DNA of 64,000 nt from VFZP01 sp043730365. GTDB lineage: Bacteria > Acidobacteriota > Terriglobia > Bryobacterales > Bryobacteraceae. The notes below the pieces were generated by a model. The model was not told the origin of the DNA. It made no database searches and saw nothing but the letters and a program-made list of their open reading frames with translations. Shown here one piece after another: positions 57,741 to 64,000 of the stretch; within the stretch, counting starts at the first letter, position 1; the number at the start of each line of letters is the position of its first letter. The stretch covers positions 10,452 through 74,451 of the forward strand of contig JAYTKJ010000868.1 in assembly GCA_043730365.1 (NCBI GenBank), given 5' to 3'. A program made the translations under genes and the position numbers.

Positions 57741-59095
57741 GCGCGCCGGCCAGGCATCATCTGGCGGGCCATGAGGAACGCCATCTCCAGCGCCTGTTCA
57801 TAGTTCAACCTTGGGTCCACTTCGCTTTTGTAGTTGGCTCCCAAATCGGCTTCCGTGATGCCGCTCGATCCGCCCACACACTCGGTGACGTTCTCGCCGG
57901 TTAGCTCGAAATGCACTCCGCCCAGCGTGCTGCCGTGCTCGGCGTGAATCGCGAAGGCCTGCTCCAGTTCGCTCAGAATATCGTCAAAGCGGCGGGTCTT
58001 GATGCCACTCGACGTGGTCTGCGTGTTGCCATGCATGGGGTCGCAAATCCAAAGCACTTGCTTGCCTGACTCGCGCAACGCGTTCAGCAGGCGAGGAAGA
58101 TGCTCGGCGATCTTGCCGCGGCCCAGGCGGTGGATCAGCGTCATCCGGCCCGGCGCGTTGTCAGGATGCAGGGTGTCGAGCAGCCGCCGCAGTTGATCGT
58201 TGCTCACCGATGCCCCAACCTTGACACCGATCGGATTCTCGATCCCGCGACAGTACTCCACGTGCGCGCCATCGGGGTCCGCCGTGCGCATCCCAATCCA
58301 CGGAAAGTGCGTCGCCAGATTGAACCAGCCTTCGCGATGCGGCACGCGATGCGTTTGCGCCTGTTCATAGTGCAGATGCAGCGCCTCGTGGCTGGTGAAG
58401 AAGTCCACCCACTGCAGCTCGGAGGTATGCGCGCCCAGCACGTTCTCCATGAAGCGGAGAGACTCGTTGATGCTCGCCGCCAGCCGGTGGTATTCGTCGG
58501 CCATCGGCGAATGCTTGACGAATTGCAGGTCCCAGTATTCGGGATGGTGTAGATCGGCAAACCCTCCGCGCACCAGCGAGCGGACGAAGTTGAGGGTGAG
58601 CGCCGCCCGTTCATAGCCGCGCAATAGCAAGTCCGGATCGGGCACTCGATCGCTGGAGGTGAAGGCCGGGCGATTCACAATGTCGCCGCGATAGCTGGGC
58701 AGCGTCATGCCGTCTCGCGTCTCGTTGTCATCCGACCGCGGCTTGGCATACTGACCGGCGAAGCGTCCCAGCCGGATGACCGGCTTCTGCGCACCCTGCA
58801 CCAGCACCAGGCTCATCTGCAGCAGAATTTTCAGCTTGCTGGTAATCGACGCCGCGCGGCAATCGTCGAAGCGCTCGGCGCAATCGCCGCCTTGCAGCAC
58901 GAAGCGCTTGCCGGCGGCGGCCTCGGCGAGTTGCTGCCGTAGCGCCAGCACTTCCCAGGATGTAACTAGCGGAGGCAGCTGTGAGAGTTGCTCCACGGCC
59001 TCGGCCAGCCGCGCCGCTGAAGGATAGTTCGGTTGTTGCAGCGCTGGCTGGGATTGCCAGGATTCAGGAAACCAGGTTGAATGGGGTAGGACCAC
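57737..59095 (-). CDS. Class II 3-deoxy-7-phosphoheptulonate (DAHP) synthase
   Basis: 452 aa. Plant-type (class II) signature: 'SWEVLALRQQLAEAAAGKRFVLQGGDCAERFDD', 'KPVIRLGRFAGQYAKPRS', 'GDIVNR', 'DLHHPEYWDLQF', 'HEALHLHYEQAQTHRVP', 'GWFNLATHFPWIGMRTADPDGAHVEYCRGIENPIGVKVG', 'ILWICDPMHGNTQTTSSGIKTRRFDDILSELEQAF' and 'HFELTGENVTECVGG'. It makes the first dedicated step of aromatic amino acid synthesis from PEP and erythrose-4-P. Start is GTG 59,095; there is no clear ribosome site. Convergent with the membrane gene. Confidence 0.95.
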   Translation of the reverse strand: MVLPHSTWFPESWQSQPALQQPNYPSAARLAEAVEQLSQLPPLVTSWEVLALRQQLAEAAAGKRFVLQGGDCAERFDDCRAASITSKLKILLQMSLVLVQGAQKPVIRLGRFAGQYAKPRSDDNETRDGMTLPSYRGDIVNRPAFTSSDRVPDPDLLLRGYERAALTLNFVRSLVRGGFADLHHPEYWDLQFVKHSPMADEYHRLAASINESLRFMENVLGAHTSELQWVDFFTSHEALHLHYEQAQTHRVPHREGWFNLATHFPWIGMRTADPDGAHVEYCRGIENPIGVKVGASVSNDQLRRLLDTLHPDNAPGRMTLIHRLGRGKIAEHLPRLLNALRESGKQVLWICDPMHGNTQTTSSGIKTRRFDDILSELEQAFAIHAEHGSTLGGVHFELTGENVTECVGGSSGITEADLGANYKSEVDPRLNYEQALEMAFLMARQMMPGRRA

Positions 59096-59228
59096 GATGG
59101 ATCTTACAGGCTAACATCTCCCGGCCGCATGAAAAAGATGCATCTACCGTCGTCGCACCGGCGTCTCTTTGGGTAAGGGTAAGGCAACCGCCGGATCCCG
59201 CAAGCTCTCAACAAAATTCAGGAGAAAT

Positions 59229-59912
59229 ATGAAACGCATACCGTTTGCAACAGGCCTCGTGTGCCTGCTCGCAGCCTCATCCAGCTTCGCTCAGATGACC
59301 TCAGGCAGAGTCCGCGTTCTTCACGCCTCACCGGACGCACCGGCTGTGGATGTGTTGGTGGACGGAGCCAAAGTGATCGAGGCTCTACCTTATCGTGAAT
59401 ACACTGAATACCTCAGCCTGCCCGGGGGCCGCCATGAGATCCGCGTGAATGTGTCTGGCACCACCACCACGGTGTTGACTGCCACGCCCACGGTGGAAGC
59501 CGGCCGGGACTACACTGCTATTGCCGTAGGTTTCGCGGGCAAACAACCCGCCCTCGATCTGATGCTGCTGGCCGACGACAACACGCTGCCCGTGGGCAAC
59601 CAGATCAAGCTGCGCGTCGTGCATGCGGCGGCGAGTGCACCGGCCGTTGACGTTTACGTCACCACTCCCTTTGAAGCGTTGGACGGCAAGACTGCGGTGC
59701 TGCAGGGCGTACCGTTCAAGGTTGCGTACGGCTATCTCGCTGTGCCTCCATCGCTCTATCAGGCACGCGTGGCGGTGGCCGGAACCAAGACCATCGCGAT
59801 CGACTCGCACCGCCTGGCGACGTGGGCCGGTATCATCCGCACCGTCGTGGCTGTGGACAAGAAGGACGGTGGCGCGCCCTTTGACTTCGTGATTCTGCCT
59901 GACCGCAACTAA
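59229..59912 (+). CDS. Exported DUF4397 domain protein
   Basis: 227 aa from ATG 59,229, with AGGAG 5 bases upstream and a Sec signal (RIPFATGLVCLLAASSSFAQ). The body has two DUF4397 units: 'VRVLHASPDAPAVDVLVDGAKVIEALPYREYTEYLSLPGGRHEIRVNVSG' and 'LRVVHAAASAPAVDVYVTTPFEALDGKTAVLQGVPFKVAYGYLAVPPSLYQARVAVAG'. Surface or periplasmic beta-sandwich protein of unknown function. It stands alone before the last DUF1592 pair and is followed by a hairpin terminator. Confidence 0.93.
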   Translation: MKRIPFATGLVCLLAASSSFAQMTSGRVRVLHASPDAPAVDVLVDGAKVIEALPYREYTEYLSLPGGRHEIRVNVSGTTTTVLTATPTVEAGRDYTAIAVGFAGKQPALDLMLLADDNTLPVGNQIKLRVVHAAASAPAVDVYVTTPFEALDGKTAVLQGVPFKVAYGYLAVPPSLYQARVAVAGTKTIAIDSHRLATWAGIIRTVVAVDKKDGGAPFDFVILPDRN

Positions 59913-59935
59913 GCTCGTTCGATTCCGACTCTCCC

Positions 59936-59980
59936 ACCGGTGGCCGCGTAGATCCCTGCGCCGCCACCGGTTAGTTATTT
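59936..59980 (+). terminator. Rho-independent terminator of the DUF4397 gene
   Basis: Arms ACCGGTGGCCGCG (59,936-59,948) and CGCCGCCACCGGT (59,959-59,971), 12 of 13 bases pairing around a 10-base loop, followed by TTAGTTATTT. Begins 24 bases after the stop of the DUF4397 gene. Confidence 0.75.
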
Positions 59981-60015
59981 CCGCCCCTCGGGCATGATAG
60001 AGTCGCAGTGAACGC

Positions 60016-62529
60016 ATGCCTGTGCTGAAGTCGCTCTTCATCATCTCTGCCTGCCCCCTGCTCGTCATCGCGCAGGCGAACCTGCCGGGTCCACTTCGGT
60101 CGTCAATCCAGCGGTCCTGTGCGGGTTGCCACGCCGGCGTCTCCGCTCAGGGCGGGCTTGATCTCACCTCGCTCTCCTTTGACCTCGCGAGCCGCTCCAT
60201 CCGTGATCGCTGGGTCCTCATTCATGACCGCATCGAGAAGCGCGAGATGCCGCCCAAGGGCGTCGAACTTGCAGCGGGGGACCGGGCGGCTATGTTGAAG
60301 CTCCTCGCTGCGGCGATCCACAATGCCGATCGCGCCGATGTCGTCAAACACGGCCGCGGCCCCATGCGCCGCCTCAATCGCGACGAGTACGAGCAGAACG
60401 TGCGAGACCTTCTCCATCTTCCGCATCTCGATATTCGTGACATGCTGCCTGAGGATCGTGAAGCGTACCACTCGAGCAAAGTCTCCGAGACGCTCGACAT
60501 GTCGCGCGTGCAACTGGCCGCGTATCTGGATGCCACCGAAGTGGCGCTCCGGCAGGCGATGGCTGCTTCCAGCGAGGCGCCGCTCAGCGCCAAGTTCCGC
60601 GCATCCGGATTCAAACTCTTTCCCGGGCTCCGCAGCACCGGTGGGCTCGAGTCGATGTTCTTCATCAAAGACAATCACGGCATCAATGTGGCCACCGAAC
60701 GCGCGGCCCCGCTGAGCCCGGAGGTGGAACAGGATCCATCTATTGAGATGGGTCTCTTTCGCTCGCCCGGCTGGCCCTACGGCGCGTTTCCCCGGGGCTT
60801 TGCGGCGAAGCACTCCGGCGACTATCGCGTTCGCTTCTCCGCCCGTGCGGTGCTCCAGCATCCTGGCTTCAAACTGACCGACGCGCAGCAGACCGTGCCG
60901 ATGACGCTGCGTTCGCGCCGCCCTACCAACCACGACATTGCCGAAGACGTGAAATCAGTGGGCGGCATTCTCGACATCCAGCCTGGACCGCACGTTTACG
61001 AAACCACGGTGTTGCTCAACGCCGGCCAGACCGTGGAATGGGGCTTGCTCGGCTTGCCTGTCCCGCAGGTGGATGCAATCCCCGGCCAACCTGGCAGCTA
61101 TCGCTACCCGCCTTTCCCCCCCGGAGGACAGCCGGGCGTTGCCTTTCATTGGCTCGAGATCGAAGGCCCCATCGCGCCGCCCTCTTGGCCGCCGGCGAGC
61201 CACCACGTCCTCTTCGACAAGTTGCGTGTAACGTCGAATCCGCCAGAGCCAAAGGTAGAGGCGCGTCGTCTATTGCGTCGTTTCATGAATCTCGCTGCCC
61301 GCCGGCCCGTGCCAGCCGAAGCGGCGCAGAAGTTTGAACAACTGGTGTTCGCCAAGCTCGATAGGCATGAGCCTTTTGCCGAAGCGATGATCGCCGGATA
61401 TCAAGCCTTCCTCTGCTCCGGTCTGTTCCTCTATCTACAGGAGCCGAGGCAGCAGGATCACTTCGCCATCGCCGAAAGGCTCTCCCACTTTCTCGCCAAC
61501 ACGCGGCCCGATCCGGAGTTGATTCAACTCGCGGAGCGGGGCCGACTCAGCGACGCCCGCCTGCTGCGTGATGCAACTGACCGCTTGATCGCCGGCAGCG
61601 GCTTCGATCGCTTCGTCAAAAGCTTTACGGACTACTGGCTGAATCTGCGCAATCTGCGCCGCGATGATCCTGACATCCGCCTCTATCCGGAGTATCGTCT
61701 CGACGAGTATCTTGTCGATTCCATGGAGCGCGAGACGCTGACCTTCTTCACCACAATGGTGCGCGAAAACTTGCCCATCCGTTCACTGGTGGAATCGGAC
61801 TTTGTTTTCGCCAACGAGCGGCTGGCCAAGCACTATCAGCTGCCGCCGCTGAATGGATCGGCGCTGCGACGTGTCTCGTTGCCCGGGGATAGTCCGCTCG
61901 GCGGCCTGCTCACGCAAGGCGCGATTTTGAAAGTGACCGCCAACGGTACGTCAACCTCGCCAGTCTTGCGCGGCGCCTGGATTATGGACCGGATCATCGG
62001 CGAACCGCCGCCACCACCGCCGCCTGGCGTGCCCGCCGTCGAGCCGGACATTCGAGGCGCCAAGACGATTCGCGACTTGCTGGCGATGCACACCAAGTCC
62101 AGCACCTGCGCCGCCTGCCATGCCAAGTTCGATCCTACCGGACTCGCGCTCGAGAACTTCGACGTCCTGGGCCGTTGGCGGGATCGCTACCGTGGCGTTG
62201 CCGAAGGCGAGCGCGTCAGCGGCATCGATCACACGGGGCATGACTTTGCGTACACCATCGCCGGGCCGGTCGATTCAAGCGGCGCTCTGGCCGACGGCCG
62301 AAGCTTCAAAGACGTGCGCGAACTGAAGGCGCTGTTCGCCGCCAACCCCCGTCAACTCGCGCGCAATCTCCTTCACCAATTCACGGTGTACGCAACGGGT
62401 ACGCCGGTGCGATTCTCGGACCGCGCCGAGATCGAAGCGATGCTTGATCAGTGCGTGGCGGCCGGCTATCGCACGCGGGATCTGCTGCACGCCTTCGTGC
62501 AAAGTAAACTGTTTCTGGGAGGGTATTGA
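60016..62529 (+). CDS. DUF1592/DUF1588/DUF1585 family c-type heme protein
   Basis: 837 aa, homologous in layout to the gene at 434. Signal peptide ('LKSLFIISACPLLVIAQ'), heme site CAGCH ('SIQRSCAGCHAGVSAQGGLDL'), DUF1587 ('MRRLNRDEYEQNVRDLL'), a central beta-rich insertion ('GDYRVRFSARAVLQHPGFKL'), DUF1595 ('LLRRFMNLAARRPVP'), DUF1592 ('AERLSHFLANTRPDPELIQLAERGRL'), DUF1588 ('FANERLAKHYQLP', 'STSPVLRGAWIMDRIIG' plus a Pro run) and DUF1585 ('CAACHAKFDPTGLALENFDVLGRWRD', second CxxCH). Function unknown, presumably redox. Its DUF1552 partner starts 3 bp after the stop. Confidence 0.9.
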   Translation: MPVLKSLFIISACPLLVIAQANLPGPLRSSIQRSCAGCHAGVSAQGGLDLTSLSFDLASRSIRDRWVLIHDRIEKREMPPKGVELAAGDRAAMLKLLAAAIHNADRADVVKHGRGPMRRLNRDEYEQNVRDLLHLPHLDIRDMLPEDREAYHSSKVSETLDMSRVQLAAYLDATEVALRQAMAASSEAPLSAKFRASGFKLFPGLRSTGGLESMFFIKDNHGINVATERAAPLSPEVEQDPSIEMGLFRSPGWPYGAFPRGFAAKHSGDYRVRFSARAVLQHPGFKLTDAQQTVPMTLRSRRPTNHDIAEDVKSVGGILDIQPGPHVYETTVLLNAGQTVEWGLLGLPVPQVDAIPGQPGSYRYPPFPPGGQPGVAFHWLEIEGPIAPPSWPPASHHVLFDKLRVTSNPPEPKVEARRLLRRFMNLAARRPVPAEAAQKFEQLVFAKLDRHEPFAEAMIAGYQAFLCSGLFLYLQEPRQQDHFAIAERLSHFLANTRPDPELIQLAERGRLSDARLLRDATDRLIAGSGFDRFVKSFTDYWLNLRNLRRDDPDIRLYPEYRLDEYLVDSMERETLTFFTTMVRENLPIRSLVESDFVFANERLAKHYQLPPLNGSALRRVSLPGDSPLGGLLTQGAILKVTANGTSTSPVLRGAWIMDRIIGEPPPPPPPGVPAVEPDIRGAKTIRDLLAMHTKSSTCAACHAKFDPTGLALENFDVLGRWRDRYRGVAEGERVSGIDHTGHDFAYTIAGPVDSSGALADGRSFKDVRELKALFAANPRQLARNLLHQFTVYATGTPVRFSDRAEIEAMLDQCVAAGYRTRDLLHAFVQSKLFLGGY

Positions 62530-62532
62530 TCC

Positions 62533-63849
62533 ATGACAGGGCCTCACATCTCCACCTCATCCTCTCACCTGCCGCGCCGCACGTTACTGCGCGGCGCCGG
62601 TGTCACGCTCGCGCTGCCGCTGCTGGAATGCATGATGCCCTCGTTTGCCCGCGCGGCCGGTGCCACCAAGCCCCCTGGCCGGATGCTGATCATCGCCAAT
62701 AATCTCGGCGTGCTGCCCAAGCTCTTCTTCCCGCAGACCTCCGGGCGCGAGTATGAGCTATCGCCGTATCTCTCCACGCTCGCCGATTTCCGCCAGGATT
62801 TTACGGTCTTCAGCGGGCTCTCGCATCCGGGCGTCACCGGCGGACACAGCACCGATAGCTGCTTTCTCACCGCCGCGCGCGGCGCCTTCAAGAGCGGCTT
62901 CCGGAATTCGATTTCGCTTGACCAGTTCGCCGCCGAAAAGCTCGGCCAAGTGACGCGCTTCCCCACACTGAATCTGGGCGTCAATATCGACAAAGGCAAT
63001 CGCAGCCTCTCCTGGACTCGCGATGGCGTCTTGCTGCCGGCCGAGGACAGCGCGCCGAAACTGTATGAGCGGATGTTCGTCCAAGGTGACCCGGAGTCTG
63101 TCGCGCGCCAACTCCACAAACTCGAAAGCCGCGGCAGCATTCTCGATACGCTGATGGACGAGACCAAGCGCTTCAGCCGCAAGCTGGCGAGCGAAGACAA
63201 AGCCCGTCTCGATCAGTATGTAACTTCTGTCCGCGAAGTGGAGGAGCGCCTGCACACCGCCCGCGCCTGGGAACTCCGCCCGAAGCCGCAGTCAACGCAG
63301 CCAGCGCCCGCCGACATCCAGGAAAAGAAGCTCTTCTTTGAGAAGTTTGACCTGATGCTGGCCACGGCGCAATTGGCCCTTGAGTCCGATTCCACGCGGA
63401 TTGTGACGCTGATGGCAGATGCCTTTTTCACACCAGTCTTCAAGCTGAATGACCAGCGGACCACCACCGATAGTTACCACGGCCTCAGCCATCATGGTCA
63501 GGCCGAAGGGAAAGTCAAGCAACTCGAGGAAGTTGACCGCCAGCAGATGACGTTACTCAAGCGAGTGCTGCAGAACCTCGCTGATACGCGAGAACATGGC
63601 GGGCGGCTGCTTGACCAGACCATGGTGCTCTACGGCAGTAACATGGGCGACGCCAACATCCATGACAACACCAACCTGCCGATTTTATTGGCGGGCGGTG
63701 GGTTTAAGCATGGCCAGCACTTGGTCTTCAAGCGCGACAACAACGCTCCGCTGTGCAATCTCTTCGTTAGTATGTTGCAGCGCCTGGGCGTCGAGACCGA
63801 CGCTTTTGCCAGCAGCACTGGCAGGGCGACGGGCCTGGAACTGGCGTAG
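62533..63849 (+). CDS. DUF1552 domain-containing protein
   Basis: 438 aa with a Tat-type leader ('PRRTLLRGAGVTLALPLLECMMPSFARAAG'). DUF1552 core: 'MLIIANNLGVLPKLFFPQ', 'FTVFSGLSHPGVTGGHSTDSCFLTAA', 'SLDQFAAEKLG', 'LDQYVTSVREVEERL', 'SYHGLSHHGQ', 'LVLYGSNMGDANIHDNTNLPILLAGGGFKHGQHLVFKRDNNAPLCNLFVSMLQRLGVETDAFASSTGRATGLELA'. The last stretch is family-diagnostic. Partner of the DUF1592 gene; together they match the pair at 434-4,192. Activity not known. Confidence 0.92.
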   Translation: MTGPHISTSSSHLPRRTLLRGAGVTLALPLLECMMPSFARAAGATKPPGRMLIIANNLGVLPKLFFPQTSGREYELSPYLSTLADFRQDFTVFSGLSHPGVTGGHSTDSCFLTAARGAFKSGFRNSISLDQFAAEKLGQVTRFPTLNLGVNIDKGNRSLSWTRDGVLLPAEDSAPKLYERMFVQGDPESVARQLHKLESRGSILDTLMDETKRFSRKLASEDKARLDQYVTSVREVEERLHTARAWELRPKPQSTQPAPADIQEKKLFFEKFDLMLATAQLALESDSTRIVTLMADAFFTPVFKLNDQRTTTDSYHGLSHHGQAEGKVKQLEEVDRQQMTLLKRVLQNLADTREHGGRLLDQTMVLYGSNMGDANIHDNTNLPILLAGGGFKHGQHLVFKRDNNAPLCNLFVSMLQRLGVETDAFASSTGRATGLELA

Positions 63850-64000
63850 GCTTTGTGGGGCAGGCAATCTTGCCCGCGGGCGCGCTTTCCAGCGCGTCCA
63901 CCTCTACTTGAGAGTACCGAAGTCAGAGGGCGGGCGGCTCATGCCGCCAAGCTGGTTCCTTCGGTTCGGGATAGGTCAAGCCGTTCTCGGATGAATTTCA
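63850..64000. other. Right-edge spacer with two small hairpins
   Basis: Beyond the DUF1552 stop, GGGCA...TGCCC (63,858-63,875) and CGCGC...GCGCG (63,881-63,896) can form small hairpins; no T tract follows. The 'GTGGGGCAGGCAATCTTGCC' string is reminiscent of short dispersed repeats in acidobacterial intergenic regions. No gene is recognised to the window edge. Confidence 0.35.

Overview
This 64 kb GC-rich window looks like chromosome of an acidobacterium, most likely of the Bryobacterales/Solibacter group. The reasons are a 1,036-aa NHL-type protein ending in what I recognise as the Solibacter C-terminal domain (TIGR03437), an ADOP-type 'orphan' permease next to a PadR regulator, TonB receptors with a carboxypeptidase-regulatory-like N-terminus, NVIWG-tailed subtilases, and four copies of the 'planctomycete cytochrome C domain protein + DUF1501/DUF1552 protein' gene pair. 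There is no rRNA, tRNA, CRISPR array or intact mobile element that I can see.

Layout. 1-5.5 kb: end of a TonB receptor, a DUF1592/DUF1552 pair and an ankyrin protein (+). 5.5-11.2 kb: (-) strand block with a small Cys/His-rich exported protein, a TonB receptor, a BNR/sialidase-like protein broken by a frameshift, and a matrixin-type metalloprotease. 11.4-17.3 kb: DUF1549/DUF1501 pair plus a large Ig-like secreted protein. 17.3-19.9 kb: small coiled-coil protein and HrpB helicase (-). 20-24.6 kb: PSD1/DUF1549/DUF1553 + DUF1501 + RraA-like. 24.6-25.2 kb: a decayed BrnT/CopG-type toxin-antitoxin locus. 25.2-29.3 kb: DUF1080 protein divergent from PadR and a frameshifted ADOP permease. 29.7-32.2 kb: two enolase-superfamily genes. 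32.2-33.9 kb: ECF sigma factor and its probable anti-sigma partner. 33.9-39 kb: monooxygenase-like cytochrome, methyltransferase, YraN, membrane protein, Tat-type Gfo/Idh/MocA oxidoreductase, Rpn-type nuclease. 39-41 kb: mqnC-mqnA (futalosine menaquinone pathway). 41-46.2 kb: NHL protein, YgfZ-like, CopD-like membrane protein, MBL hydrolase. 46.2-52.5 kb: a compact (+) run PqaA-like, GNAT, rimO, yacG, pgpA, NHL/IPT protein, cinA. 52.6-55.2 kb: pentaheme cytochrome, GMC oxidoreductase and gluconate-dehydrogenase-subunit-3-like protein (-). 55.4-57.7 kb: subtilase interrupted by an in-frame stop, and a membrane protein. 57.7-59.1 kb: class II DAHP synthase (-). 59.2-63.8 kb: DUF4397 protein and a last DUF1592/DUF1552 pair.

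Two themes stand out. First, most of the window is devoted to exported or surface functions: Tat- and Sec-signal enzymes, c-type hemes, TonB receptors, beta-propellers; housekeeping genes are interspersed singly (hrpB, mqnA/C, rimO, pgpA, cinA, DAHP synthase, yacG). Second, five loci carry an apparent single-base lesion (BNR protein, BrnT, its antitoxin, ADOP permease, subtilase). Two of the three frameshifts can be repaired by one base in a short homopolymer, so sequencing or assembly error must be excluded before calling them pseudogenes. All functional assignments are from reading the translations; no database search was run.
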